This document shows, piece after piece, positions 8,197 to 17,665 of a DNA stretch of 64,000 bases (positions are counted from its first letter, which is position 1; every line of letters begins with the position of its first letter). The DNA lies in the NCBI GenBank assembly GCA_965204465.1, contig OZ241995.1, positions 1 to 64,000 of the forward strand, read 5' to 3'. The position numbers and the translations under genes are program-made. The stretch is from CBDBES01 sp965204465. GTDB taxonomy: Bacteria; Spirochaetota; Leptospiria; Turneriellales; CBDBES01. The notes under the pieces were generated by a model, which saw only the letters and a list, made by a program, of their open reading frames with translations, was not told the origin of the DNA and did not search any database.

Positions 8197-8770
8197 AAAC
8201 GATATTTCTACATTAAGAGACCATCTAACACGGCTATTTACAGATCCTGTGTATGCATTTATGGTAATTAGAAGAGAGAATTATCCCTCTCTATTATTTA
8301 TCATTCAGAAGTATTTTCTATTCTTCTTTATTTTTTTCCCCGTTATTTTTTGCATTAAAGCATATTTTATTTCAACATCATTTATTGATGTATTACAAAA
8401 AGGATTGCTTATCCCCCTGGGAGCATTAATAATTTATTTAACAGGATTATACTTTTTGTCTATCATTATAGAAGAATCAGGAAAGTACTTTAGCGCTAGA
8501 ATATCACATATGTCTGGAGTAAATATATGTTTTTTTTCTGCCTTGCCTTCTCTATCCATTATGTTTTTTAGTGTATTACCATACATTGGTAAGTTTTTCG
8601 TTATTGGAGCGATTCTTTTTCAACTATATTTGCTCTTTAAAGGCTCCTCAACCATCATGCTTATATCAAAGCGTATGTTCTTACCATGGTTTTTTACGAT
8701 CACCATAACATTGTGTATCTTGGCGTTCATTGTAGTTTTATTCATAGTTCTTTTAAGAAATATATTATAG
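8180..8770 (+). CDS. Yip1-like integral membrane protein
   Basis: After an N-terminal soluble segment of about 40 residues with LTRLFTDPVYAFMVIRRENY, five hydrophobic segments follow. This is the layout of Yip1-domain proteins, whose bacterial function is unclear. The proposed start is TTG at 8180 (GTG at 8186 is an alternative), inside the end of the sulfur-carrier gene. There is no separate ribosome site, so translation is probably coupled to it. The next gene begins 8 bases after its stop. The family call is moderate: it rests on topology and the TDP..F.....ENY block. Confidence 0.55.
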   Translation: MLVDYKNDISTLRDHLTRLFTDPVYAFMVIRRENYPSLLFIIQKYFLFFFIFFPVIFCIKAYFISTSFIDVLQKGLLIPLGALIIYLTGLYFLSIIIEESGKYFSARISHMSGVNICFFSALPSLSIMFFSVLPYIGKFFVIGAILFQLYLLFKGSSTIMLISKRMFLPWFFTITITLCILAFIVVLFIVLLRNIL

Positions 8771-8778
8771 TTTTTTAA

Positions 8779-9996
8779 ATGGAAGATGGCTATAAAACGA
8801 TTTTTGTTATGCTCAATGGCCTTGGAATTGGCCCAATGCCGGATACAACTAACCGGGATGATAAAATATCCAATACTCTCCGATGTGTCTCTGAAAATAC
8901 AAATAAATTGAGAATTCCAAATTTAATTCAACTAGGTCTGTCTAATCTTACTTATATAAAAGGGTGGCAAAGAAAAAGTGAAACAATGGGTTATTATGGT
9001 AAAATAAGAAAAAAATTTCCAGGGAATGAAAAACCCATTGGCTGCTGGGAAATGCTTGGTTTTCAGCAATATTTAACTCCTTTAGTCTATGAGGGTAAAA
9101 TTCCAGAAGAAATGCTAAGTGTATTTGAAAAATCAACAGGGGTAAAATTTATCGGAAATATTCAATGTAGCCATAATACTGCCTTAGAGCGTTTTGGAGC
9201 AGAACATACAAAAAGTAAAAATCCCATTATCTATTTAATGCCAGATAGTTCTATAAATATCGCCGCCAATACGAGCGTATATAGCATAGAACAATTATAT
9301 GCCTTTTGCCAAAGGATGATGCATGTTCTGCAAGATAATAACATGCTTAAATTATTTGCCAGGCCATTTGAAGAAAAGGATCAAAAGTATACCTTTCTGG
9401 GAAAGGATAAATTTTTCCTGATCCAAGGGAAAAACGAAACTATCTTAGAAACAATGTTATCCAATAATATTGAAGTATATTCTGTTGGTCAATTTTCTCA
9501 AATATTTAATGGTAGAGGTTTTACAGATACTTTGCCAGTATCTTCTTCATGGGATGTATTTGAAAAAATAATAGGCTTGCTTCAAATAGATCAATCTAAA
9601 GAATCACGTGGATCTTTGATTTTTGCAGATTTTGATCATAGTTTTTATGACGAGGATCATTCTTTAGAAGAGCCTAAACAAATAAAGGATTATGGCAGCT
9701 ACCTGGAAAAGATAGATTCTTTTTTACCCTACCTATTTAAGGCCATGACCACTGAAGATATACTTTTTATTTTTTCAAGCTATAGTGCAAATCCAACTGT
9801 GTCGGATGAACACTATACAGATGAATATCTACCTATATTGGCCTATTCTAAACTATTCAACCCTTATGATATGGGCAATCTTGGTATTCGTTATAGTCTA
9901 AGAGACATTACAAAAACTATTCTGGAAATATATTCTATAGAAATACCGTTTTATCAAGGAGAAAGTTTTTGGAATAAGATATGCTTTCAAATATAA
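8779..9996 (+). CDS. Phosphopentomutase (DeoB)-like protein with lost active site
   Basis: The whole length follows DeoB: FVMLNGLGIGPMPD at the start, RIPNLIQLGLSNL, WEMLGF, PEEMLSVFEKSTGVKFIGN, IIYLMPDSSINIAA, ARPF, and DEYLPIL near the end. DeoB interconverts ribose-1- and ribose-5-phosphate with two Mn ions. Here the catalytic residues are gone: Asp13 is Asn, and the TTTG loop holding the phospho-Thr is KPIG (residues 85-88) with the following His as Cys. The ADHGNDPT metal block is SSYSANPT, and the last metal His (DHTREY) reads HYTDEY. The protein is otherwise full length with an intact frame, so it looks like a conserved pseudoenzyme, not a decaying gene. It may bind a nucleotide or sugar phosphate; its role is unknown. 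Confidence 0.75.
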   Translation: MEDGYKTIFVMLNGLGIGPMPDTTNRDDKISNTLRCVSENTNKLRIPNLIQLGLSNLTYIKGWQRKSETMGYYGKIRKKFPGNEKPIGCWEMLGFQQYLTPLVYEGKIPEEMLSVFEKSTGVKFIGNIQCSHNTALERFGAEHTKSKNPIIYLMPDSSINIAANTSVYSIEQLYAFCQRMMHVLQDNNMLKLFARPFEEKDQKYTFLGKDKFFLIQGKNETILETMLSNNIEVYSVGQFSQIFNGRGFTDTLPVSSSWDVFEKIIGLLQIDQSKESRGSLIFADFDHSFYDEDHSLEEPKQIKDYGSYLEKIDSFLPYLFKAMTTEDILFIFSSYSANPTVSDEHYTDEYLPILAYSKLFNPYDMGNLGIRYSLRDITKTILEIYSIEIPFYQGESFWNKICFQI

Positions 9997-10021
9997 TATT
10001 GATTTTTTTTCTTTGATCTAT

Positions 10022-11359
10022 TCATCTATTGATCTGGTATACTCTGATAGAATGATCTAAAAAATCAGAGGATACTACATATCTGCCGTCTTCGGATATT
10101 GCAAGGCCTGTTGGTTGGTTACCTGCCTCCCAGAATTCAGCTATTTTATTTTTGTTCAGATCAATCACATATATTCTGCCCATGTCTAAGCCTTTTTTTA
10201 AATAGCTATCCGGATGATTAGCCCCCCTGCAGGATACATATAGATACTCTTCGTTTGGAGTTAAAGAAATAGTATTTGGTTTAAAGTAGACCTTTATCTT
10301 TTGTAAAAACTCATCTTCTGTATTATATATTTCAATATGATTTTTCTTCATATCAGATAAATACATACGTTTCCTTTTTTGAGAGAAAACAATGTGCCTT
10401 TTGGAACCCATATCACCTAATTCACGAATCACTTTTCTAGTCGATAAGGAGATCTTTATTAGTTTACCCTTTTCATCCATGTCACTATCACGGCCAAATA
10501 AAGCCGCATAAAGATATTTCCCATCAATGGAAGGCCAAAGTCCTCTGGGAACTCCCTGTAAATGTATTCTATATATCTCTGAATTATTTTCAACATCAAT
10601 AACCGAAACATCCATACTGATCCAATTAGAACCAAATACTAATCCACTCTGAGGATCATAGGCAAGTACTTTGATCCCTTTACCGGATAGTTGGATTGTT
10701 CTTTTATATGAATAAGTTTCTAAGTCGAATACATGTATTGCATTCGTATGCATCTGGCTTACCCATAATTCATCTTTTTCCTCTAAAACCAAAGACTCTA
10801 CAAAGCCCTTTTTTTTTGACCATTTCTGGGGAGGGGCAATTTTACGTCTATGGCCACTTTCTATATGAATAATATCAATTCCTTTATCACCCAGCAAAGA
10901 GACGGCAACCTCGCGCTTATTGACAAAAGTAACGCTCTTAGGTTGTTTACCAGATTTCCAGTAATATCTAAAACGGTGTTTACTATTCGTTTTATCTAAT
11001 GCAAAAAAGAGAGGCTTCTTTTTCCATTCTGAATGTTTTTTTTGCAAGAGTATTCTTTTTTTCAAGGGGAGAAATTTTTTCTTGTATATTTTCAAATCAA
11101 CCCCCATTTTATCTTTATATAAAGGGAGCTTTAGTTTCAAAAGGGCCAATGTTTTATCTGAGTGAATAACCTTATATTTCTTCCTTTTCCCATTGATATA
11201 AATTTTAGCTTTTTGAAATGGTTGTAGATAAAAGCGCCAGTAGATTGATCCTATCTGCTCTCTTTTTTGAGTTAATGGAGGTATCGTTTTGCAAGATTGA
11301 GAAAGTAAAACTAAAAAGAATATCCATACAGTGAAATATTTCTTAGGCATATTGATCAA
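10022..11359 (-). CDS. Beta-propeller (YVTN-type) lipoprotein
   Basis: The signal peptide ends LVLLSQSCKT, a lipobox with Cys at 23. From about residue 135 the protein shows repeated four-strand blades of the YVTN/NHL sort: REVAVSLLGDKGIDIIHIES, ELWVSQMHTNAIHVFDLETY, KYLYAALFGRD, RMYLSDMKKNHIEIYNTED, EYLYVSCRGANHPDS and YVVSSDFLDHSIRVYQI. That is six to seven blades, enough to close a ring. The N-terminal 110 residues are basic and may be a PEGA-like domain (YLQPFQKAKIYINGKR). It sits at the end of the scc-recG operon with a 4-base overlap on recG. It is probably on the periplasmic or surface side; the ligand is unknown. Confidence 0.75.
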   Translation of the reverse strand: MINMPKKYFTVWIFFLVLLSQSCKTIPPLTQKREQIGSIYWRFYLQPFQKAKIYINGKRKKYKVIHSDKTLALLKLKLPLYKDKMGVDLKIYKKKFLPLKKRILLQKKHSEWKKKPLFFALDKTNSKHRFRYYWKSGKQPKSVTFVNKREVAVSLLGDKGIDIIHIESGHRRKIAPPQKWSKKKGFVESLVLEEKDELWVSQMHTNAIHVFDLETYSYKRTIQLSGKGIKVLAYDPQSGLVFGSNWISMDVSVIDVENNSEIYRIHLQGVPRGLWPSIDGKYLYAALFGRDSDMDEKGKLIKISLSTRKVIRELGDMGSKRHIVFSQKRKRMYLSDMKKNHIEIYNTEDEFLQKIKVYFKPNTISLTPNEEYLYVSCRGANHPDSYLKKGLDMGRIYVIDLNKNKIAEFWEAGNQPTGLAISEDGRYVVSSDFLDHSIRVYQINR

Positions 11360-13410
11360 TTTGTAAAAAGTACCATCCCCTTTTTAAGGAATGTCTTCCA
11401 ATCTTTTTGGGAAACCACTTTTTCCATAATATCTGGCCTGCCTTTCAATAATTGTTTTGCTTTTTCTACCAAACCATGATGATAACGCAGATCGGCTATA
11501 CGGAACTCGGAAAAACCAGCTTGCTTAATTCCCAATAATTCACCTGCCCCCCTTATTTCCAGGTCTTTTTGAGCCAGAAAAAAACCATCATTAGAACTTA
11601 CCATTGCATTTAGCCTTTGTTCTGCCTCTTTAGTGATAGAAAGGGAATGAACCAATATACAAAAACTCTGGTGAGCTCCCCTACCTACTCTTCCTCTTAA
11701 TTGATGAAGCTGAGAAAGTCCAAATTTTTCGGCATTTCTGATCATAATGACCGTAGCATTAGGAACATCAACACCCACTTCTACCACTGTGGTGCAGACC
11801 AATATTTGAATGCGACCTTCTTTGAATTGTCTCATTGTTTTTTCTTTTTCCTCAGAAGAAAGTTGTCCATGTAAAAGCCCTAAGGTGTAATTCGTAAATA
11901 CATTCTTCTCCAGGTGATCATAATCGGATTTCAAAGATGCCCATGCCTTTTTTTCGGATTCATCAATAATGGGATATACAATATAAGCTTGTCTTTTCTG
12001 ATTCACATATTTTTTAATTCCTTTGTATAGTCTTTCTAGTTCTAATTCTGGAAAGAGTCTGGTATCGACGGCAAGTCTGTTTTTTGGTTTTTCCTGGATT
12101 AAAATTGTCTCTAAGTCGCCGTAATAAGTCAGTGTTAAACTTCTTGGAATGGGGGTGGCGGTCATTGCCAATAGATCAGGATTTTTTCCCTTGGATCTTA
12201 ATGCTTCTCTTTGTTCCACTCCGAAACGGTGTTGCTCATCAATGATCACCAATCCTAGTTTAGCAAATTCGAGTTTCTCCTGCAATAGACTATGGGTTCC
12301 TATCACCATTAGAGTGTCTCTTTTGGCAATTCTCTGTAGTTTTACTTTTTTTTCAGAAGGTTTTTCTCTACCTAAAAAACATTCAATCGGCAAGAAAGGA
12401 AGGTGAGACAAAAAATTAAGTATACTTTGATAGTGTTGTCTGGCTAATATCTCTGTGGGAGCAATAAAAGCCACCTGTATGCCTTCTTCAATATACTCCA
12501 ATGCTAAAGCAAAGGCAACCAGTGTTTTACCACTACCCACATCTCCCTGCAATAATGCTCCAAAAGGTGATTTTTGTTTTGCCAGTTCCTGAAGTTTTTG
12601 GATCGCATTTTTTTGGTCCAGAGTCAATTCAAAGGGTAAAGATTGAATGAGATTTTGTTTCCATTCTTTATTAAATTTTTTAGGTTCAAATTCTTTACAT
12701 ATTTTACTCCTTTCTAATTTTTTTTGATGCATTATGATCGAAAAAATCAATATTTCGTCGAAGGCCAGTCTATTTCTAGCCATTTTCACATCTTCCCATA
12801 ATTCAGGGAAATGGATTTTTTTCAATGCATCAGTGATCATCAAGATACCCATTTTTTTTAACTCTGCCTCTAAAATATAATCTTCAATTTTATTAAAATA
12901 GACCTTTAAAATTTGGTGAATCGCATTCCTAAGAACCTTACTAGTAATGAAATTATTACGCATATTTTCAGTGGTCTTGTAAATAGGAACAATTTTACCT
13001 GTGTGGATCAATTCATCTCCTGTCAATATTTCAAATTCGGGATGAATTATGTTAAATTTACCAGCAAAATAATCTAAATTTCCAGAAAAAGCGACTTCCA
13101 TTCCCGACCGAATAGATTTTTGATAATAATGGATTGCTTGAAAAAATACCAAGTCTATGTACCAATTTTGGTATTTACATTTGATAACCAAGCGTCTTTT
13201 TCTACTATATTTAATTTCGCTTGAAATAACTTTTCCGATAAAGGTAATGGTATCCCCTATCTTGGTTTCATTGAGTATAAGCGGTTTAGAACGATCCACA
13301 TATCTTCTGGGAACGTATAGTAGAAGATCATGAATGTTCTTGATCTTATTTAGAGAGAGAGATTTTAATTGGTTGGGTTGAAAATAATTTGTTTCAGAAA
13401 GTTGGATCAA
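11356..13410 (-). CDS. recG: ATP-dependent DNA helicase RecG
   Basis: RecG reverses stalled replication forks and migrates branched DNA. The 684-residue length fits. The N-terminal wedge OB-domain (VPRRYVDRSKP, then TFIGKVISSE) is followed by helicase motif I GDVGSGKT at 289-296, Ia APTEILARQHY, DEQH box at 391-394 (IIDEQHRFGVEQREAL), III AMTATPIPRSL, IV/V VCTTVVEVGVDVPNAT and VI QLHQLRGRVGRG. The C-terminal RecG hook ends ADLRYHHGLVEKAKQLL. ATG at 13410 overlaps the stop of the coiled-coil gene by 4 bases, so translation is coupled. Confidence 0.97.
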   Translation of the reverse strand: MIQLSETNYFQPNQLKSLSLNKIKNIHDLLLYVPRRYVDRSKPLILNETKIGDTITFIGKVISSEIKYSRKRRLVIKCKYQNWYIDLVFFQAIHYYQKSIRSGMEVAFSGNLDYFAGKFNIIHPEFEILTGDELIHTGKIVPIYKTTENMRNNFITSKVLRNAIHQILKVYFNKIEDYILEAELKKMGILMITDALKKIHFPELWEDVKMARNRLAFDEILIFSIIMHQKKLERSKICKEFEPKKFNKEWKQNLIQSLPFELTLDQKNAIQKLQELAKQKSPFGALLQGDVGSGKTLVAFALALEYIEEGIQVAFIAPTEILARQHYQSILNFLSHLPFLPIECFLGREKPSEKKVKLQRIAKRDTLMVIGTHSLLQEKLEFAKLGLVIIDEQHRFGVEQREALRSKGKNPDLLAMTATPIPRSLTLTYYGDLETILIQEKPKNRLAVDTRLFPELELERLYKGIKKYVNQKRQAYIVYPIIDESEKKAWASLKSDYDHLEKNVFTNYTLGLLHGQLSSEEKEKTMRQFKEGRIQILVCTTVVEVGVDVPNATVIMIRNAEKFGLSQLHQLRGRVGRGAHQSFCILVHSLSITKEAEQRLNAMVSSNDGFFLAQKDLEIRGAGELLGIKQAGFSEFRIADLRYHHGLVEKAKQLLKGRPDIMEKVVSQKDWKTFLKKGMVLFTN

Positions 13411-16400
13411 TTTGAGAATGTAGACAAAATTGTTTGTACGGTGGCAGTATCCATTTTAATCTTATCCGCAATCTCTTCGGATGTCCAGCCCATCTGACCT
13501 AATCGAACCACCACATCTTTTTTATGATCACTTAATTTTTTAAGGTCTTTTACATCTTTATTCAAAGAGATATTTTTCATCGTATCATCGATCGCATTGG
13601 TAAATTCAGATAATTTTTTTACTTTCTCTTCTGCATTATTCTCAATTTTTTCCATTTCTGTTAAGTCTGAATTCATGGATGTTTTGAGATCTTCATATTT
13701 ATGACGAAGCATTTCAATTTGCTTCTTACGTCTGTCAATATCCTCAATAAGGTCTTCAATTTGTGAAAATTTTTCTTTGACCGATTCTACTTCAGATTTC
13801 TTTTCTTCAAGATTAAATAACTGACCGGAAAGTGATTGCATATTCGATTGAATATTTTGTGATTTTATTTCCATCTTTTTTAGAAATTGATCCAATTCAG
13901 AAACTTTCTGAGATATATCTTTAAACCCATTCCCTCTTTCATCTAAAGAAACAATAGCTGACTCAACCAAATTTCTTTGGTTTACAAATTCTTCTAAGAT
14001 AGAATCCATTTTATCTCTTTGTCCATCTAATTGTTTCTCCGTGGCCAAAATTCCTTCTACCATACTTTGCAATTTCAGCATACTTTCTGACTTAGCTTCT
14101 AATTCATCTTTTAATTGTACCACAAGAGATAGTTTTTGCTCTATCTGATTCAGTGTTTTTTGCTTTTGGGACCATGCGGATAATTCAGAATCAAGCTGTA
14201 AACGGGCATTCTTTAACTCATTCACCTTATTAGAAAATTCTTTTAAATCGCTGTTCTTTTTATTTGCATGATCTACATTGATAGCCAGATCATTAATAAC
14301 ATCTTTGATTTCTTGTACTCTTTCTCTGGAAAGTTCAATAATGTTCGTTTCTTGTTTTACATTCTGCAAGGCTTCTTGAACAAATTTTAGCTCCTTGCTT
14401 GTCTTTACATTTTCATCCCGGATAGAGGCCATCAACTCTATTTGTTGTTTCTGGAATACTTTCAAATTATTTCTGGTTTCTTCTTGAATATCGTGGAAGC
14501 TTTTAGATACTTTTTCAATCTGTTGTTTTATTTGATGAATATTTTTTTCAGAAATTTCTTTGAACTTTTTAGTAAAATTTGCTGCTTTCTTTTCAGCATT
14601 TTGCTCAAAGCTATTTAATTTTTGTTCAGAAGCGGTCTTAAGCGCATTTTCCAGATTCTCTCTTATCCCTTGGGAATCTTCTAAAAAGCTTGCTTGTTTT
14701 AGCTCTAATTCCTGCTGTAGTTTAAGAAACTGGTCAGTCTGAACAGAGATGTCAGCATTTATTTGCTTGTGCCTATCTTCTACCTTGATTTTATATTCAC
14801 TCAGTACCTGCATCAATGCCTTTTCACTACTTTCTATTATTTCGACTCTTTGGTTTTCTAAGTCTATCCTTCCTTTATGGACTACTTCTTTTGTCTCTAT
14901 ACTTAAAGATTCGAGCCTGGATTCCCATGTTTCTGCCGAATGTTTTAAACTAATTGCTTTGTCATTCATTTGACCGACTTCATATTTTATTTTATTCTTA
15001 TATTCTTCTAATATCACTTGTAGAGACTGTTCGGTTTTTTTCAATATATCGCCCCTCTGCTCTTCTAGTTCCCCTTTGCTCTTTTGGAGCATTTCCGTTA
15101 TATTTGAATTCATAGATTTAAAATCAGATTCGCAAAGCTTAACCAATTGTTTTATATCTATTTCCTTTTCATTGAGTCTTTTTAAAGACCCATCTATTTT
15201 TTCTTGGGAAGTCATATACAGATCTTCTAATTTTTCATATATTTTTTTCTGAGATTGATCCATTACATTTTCGATATCTTGTTTGCTATCAAGATATAAT
15301 GTGTTGAATTTTTGATGCAGTTCCCCCTGATAATCGGCAAGTTCCTTCGCAAAATTCTCTTTGTTCTGCATATATGCATGATTGAATTCTTCTAGTTTTT
15401 TTTCTATCTGAGAAGCCTCTTTCCTAACATCCTGTAACATCTTATCCTTTTTAGTCATTGCATCCAGGTCAAATTTTTGGATTTCTTCTCGAATGCTGGA
15501 AGCCTCCTCAAAAAGACCCTCGAAAAGAGACTTCTTTTGTACTTCCAACTCATCTCGAATACATTCTAATTTCCCATGAAAATTTTCCTCCATTTCTAGC
15601 ATCTCATTCCTTTGGGTAACAGATTTCTTCTCAGATAATTCAATATCTTCATTTATTTTGAAAATATCCTTAGAAATACGATCTAGTAAAAATTCTTTCT
15701 GCTCTTCTACCTCTTCCCGAATATCTTTTAAATGCTTCTGTATGTCTTCTCTTGCATTCCCCCATGCTTCTTCTATCTGTTCTGTTGTATTTTGGAACAT
15801 TCCATATATCTCATCTTTTTTATTGGTAACATCCTGATCAATATTTTGAAATTTAGACTTGAGACTAGACATCTCTTTAGAAAACTCATCAAAAATAGAT
15901 TTTTTTTGTATGCTTACTTCTTGTTCTATGAAATTTAATTTACTTTGGATATCTTTTTCTGTAGAATCTATATTTATGTTCAAGTTCTCCAGCCTTTTTT
16001 CATTTGCCAGAATTTTAGAAGTTACATCTTCTTCAATACGAGATAACATCTTAGGAATGGTTGCTTCTAAATTTTGTTGCAAAGAATAACCTCTTTCCGT
16101 AAAATCATCCACTGTTTTTTGATGTTCCTCCATCTTTTCCTGCAAATTTGCTGAAAGCTTTTCGGCGCTTAGATTCAGGGATGATTCAAGGTCTTCATAT
16201 TTTTTCATTACATCTTCATTCAATTGATTTTGCCTGAATAAAGTTTTTTCTCTTATCTCTTTCTGATAGTCATCCAATACTTGATAATATTCTTTGATCC
16301 TGTTTTCCATAGATAGAGAGGCTTCTTTTGACTTATTCTCTAGCTCTTCCTGAAATATTTTCATCATTTTAATTGAATGTTTATCAATCTTTTTGATATA

Positions 16401-16811
16401 CTCTTGCATTTTTTGAATCTTTTTATGATTCGCATCTGCATTAGCCAGAAATCCATTAATAGAGGAAAGGTGCATCTGAATTGAATGAGTAACCTTTTCT
16501 AAGTCGGCCAACTGGATCTCTATTTGACCAAACCTTTCTCTATTCTCTTGAATATGAATCACAGAACTCTTAACCTGATCCAATTCCATTTTTAAAGATT
16601 TCATATACTTCTCTACATCAAAGATCAGCAAATTGAATTTAGTCGTATTATCTTTTAATTCTTCTTTTTTTTGTATAACGACTTCAGAAAGTTCTTTTTC
16701 ACCTCTTTCAATCACATTTTTAAATTTTCTAAGATTGATATTTTTTCGGTCAAAACGCCTTAACAACAAGATAACCAACAAAGAAGCAATAAAAGGAAGG
16801 AATAAATTCAT
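13407..16811 (-). CDS. Spirochaete coiled-coil protein (Scc / SpiroCoCo family), 1134 aa
   Basis: It begins with a single membrane segment (FLPFIASLLVILLL) and a short basic stop-transfer stretch. About 1050 residues of nearly unbroken heptad coiled coil follow, rich in E, K, Q and L, with many near-repeats such as KEEASQIEKKLEEFN and QEKIDGSLKRLNEKEID. The last 40 residues are different: KKDVVVRLGQMGWTSEEIAD then KIKMDTATVQTIL, which reads as a helix-turn-helix. The spirochaete Scc proteins form filaments and are taken to be cytoskeletal. The HTH suggests that the tail could touch DNA, tethering chromosome to membrane; that is inference. It is first in the operon with recG, and no promoter was identified in the upstream AT-rich gap. 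Confidence 0.82.
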   Translation of the reverse strand: MNLFLPFIASLLVILLLRRFDRKNINLRKFKNVIERGEKELSEVVIQKKEELKDNTTKFNLLIFDVEKYMKSLKMELDQVKSSVIHIQENRERFGQIEIQLADLEKVTHSIQMHLSSINGFLANADANHKKIQKMQEYIKKIDKHSIKMMKIFQEELENKSKEASLSMENRIKEYYQVLDDYQKEIREKTLFRQNQLNEDVMKKYEDLESSLNLSAEKLSANLQEKMEEHQKTVDDFTERGYSLQQNLEATIPKMLSRIEEDVTSKILANEKRLENLNINIDSTEKDIQSKLNFIEQEVSIQKKSIFDEFSKEMSSLKSKFQNIDQDVTNKKDEIYGMFQNTTEQIEEAWGNAREDIQKHLKDIREEVEEQKEFLLDRISKDIFKINEDIELSEKKSVTQRNEMLEMEENFHGKLECIRDELEVQKKSLFEGLFEEASSIREEIQKFDLDAMTKKDKMLQDVRKEASQIEKKLEEFNHAYMQNKENFAKELADYQGELHQKFNTLYLDSKQDIENVMDQSQKKIYEKLEDLYMTSQEKIDGSLKRLNEKEIDIKQLVKLCESDFKSMNSNITEMLQKSKGELEEQRGDILKKTEQSLQVILEEYKNKIKYEVGQMNDKAISLKHSAETWESRLESLSIETKEVVHKGRIDLENQRVEIIESSEKALMQVLSEYKIKVEDRHKQINADISVQTDQFLKLQQELELKQASFLEDSQGIRENLENALKTASEQKLNSFEQNAEKKAANFTKKFKEISEKNIHQIKQQIEKVSKSFHDIQEETRNNLKVFQKQQIELMASIRDENVKTSKELKFVQEALQNVKQETNIIELSRERVQEIKDVINDLAINVDHANKKNSDLKEFSNKVNELKNARLQLDSELSAWSQKQKTLNQIEQKLSLVVQLKDELEAKSESMLKLQSMVEGILATEKQLDGQRDKMDSILEEFVNQRNLVESAIVSLDERGNGFKDISQKVSELDQFLKKMEIKSQNIQSNMQSLSGQLFNLEEKKSEVESVKEKFSQIEDLIEDIDRRKKQIEMLRHKYEDLKTSMNSDLTEMEKIENNAEEKVKKLSEFTNAIDDTMKNISLNKDVKDLKKLSDHKKDVVVRLGQMGWTSEEIADKIKMDTATVQTILSTFSN

Positions 16812-16889
16812 ATTTTATGTCGCATAATAGAATAATACTGTAATTACAAGCATTTTTTTCTTTTTTTTTGTAGAAACCAATGATTATCT

Positions 16890-17522
16890 GAGCCTGTGCG
16901 CCAACTTAAAAACATTTACATTTTTGAGTTTTTTATTTTTTATGTTCCATGAACAATAGATTTGCACAAAAAAATATCTCAAAGTTATAATATACAAGCA
17001 TCTTCTTCTGAAGGTTATATTGTAGCGATTGATATTGCGGAGTGATTTAAAGCAATTGATTCCGATATTGTCCCAGGTAGAAAGAAATGTAGGAAAGAGA
17101 ATAGAGAAAGCCTCTGCAGATTCAGGATATTTTCACTCAAGCTCTCTGGAATACTTGCATAAGAAAGAAATTGATGGTTTTATTCCTTCTCCATCAGAAG
17201 TATCGAGAGAAAGAAAAGGAGAAGAAGATTTAGAGTTTCACAAAGAGTATGTAGAAGATGGCAGAAAGTATACAAGTTATCATGCTAAACCTGCTGATTG
17301 TGTTATTTGTACTGTGCGTAAAGAATGTTGTACTGCAAAGGTAAAAATCGCTGCAATAGCCTTCAATTTTAGTAAAATGATACGGAAACAGCTTGTATAG
17401 ATCAGGAAATTAGGAAATTATTTCGTATTTTCGAGAAAAAATATCAAAAAACCTTCGGGAACAAAAAATACGATATAGATTACAATGTAGTAAATTATTC
17501 TTCTGTGTTGAGGCACAGGCTC
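16890..17522 (+). mobile_element. IS1182-type element, internally deleted copy 1
   Basis: Both ends are present: gagcctgtgcgccaac at 16890 and its imperfect inverted partner (ends aggcacaggctc) at 17511-17522. Full IS1182-type elements are about 1.6-1.8 kb, so two thirds are missing. The left end is preceded directly by TGTAGAAACCAATGATTATC, which contains the terminal motif of the IS481-type element found elsewhere in the window. The right end abuts a fragment of a restriction-endonuclease gene. Three more remnants of the same family are at 45030, 47357 and 53488. Confidence 0.75.
16949..17400 (+). pseudogene. IS1182-family transposase remnant
   Basis: The ATG at 16949 opens MNNRFAQ, the same N-terminus as at 47416, and then jumps by deletion to the middle of the protein. 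There SYNIQASSSEGYIVAIDIAE can be read in one frame, and SDLKQLIPILSQVERNVGKR follows in another after a small indel near 17047. The sequence from ADSGYFHSSSLEYL to the Cys pairs CVICTVRKECC is typical of the family's C-terminal DDE/zinc region. The protein ends at 17400. It cannot encode an active transposase. Confidence 0.8.
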
Positions 17523-17527
17523 TTGGT

Positions 17528-17623
17528 ATAATATACTCAATCAATTTCTCAAGATTTTTCCTTTAAATACCCGCCATGATTGTTCATGATCAGACACTAC
17601 AAAATTTTTTTATGTCTACTTTA
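17528..17623 (-). pseudogene. Relic of a BsaWI-like restriction endonuclease gene
   Basis: This stretch repeats, at roughly 85 percent by eye, the segment 20844-20940 inside the endonuclease gene of the nearby cassette. Shared runs include atactcaatcaatttctcaa and ccatgattgttcatgatca. It corresponds to the region around HEQSWRSFKGKNLEKLIEY. Substitutions and small gaps break the frame. It directly follows the right end of IS1182 copy 1, which suggests that the insertion cut a second copy of the gene. Confidence 0.65.
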
Positions 17624-17665
17624 GTTTGAGATGAAAAAAATAATTATAGTTAGCCTGCAAATGAA

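Noticed and set aside
9964..10021. A terminator between the DeoB-like and propeller genes
   Set aside because: There is a T-run but no stem that I can pair.
17029..17400. A stand-alone 123-codon gene
   Set aside because: It is the C-terminal piece of the frameshifted transposase of IS1182 copy 1, starting at a TTG without a ribosome site.
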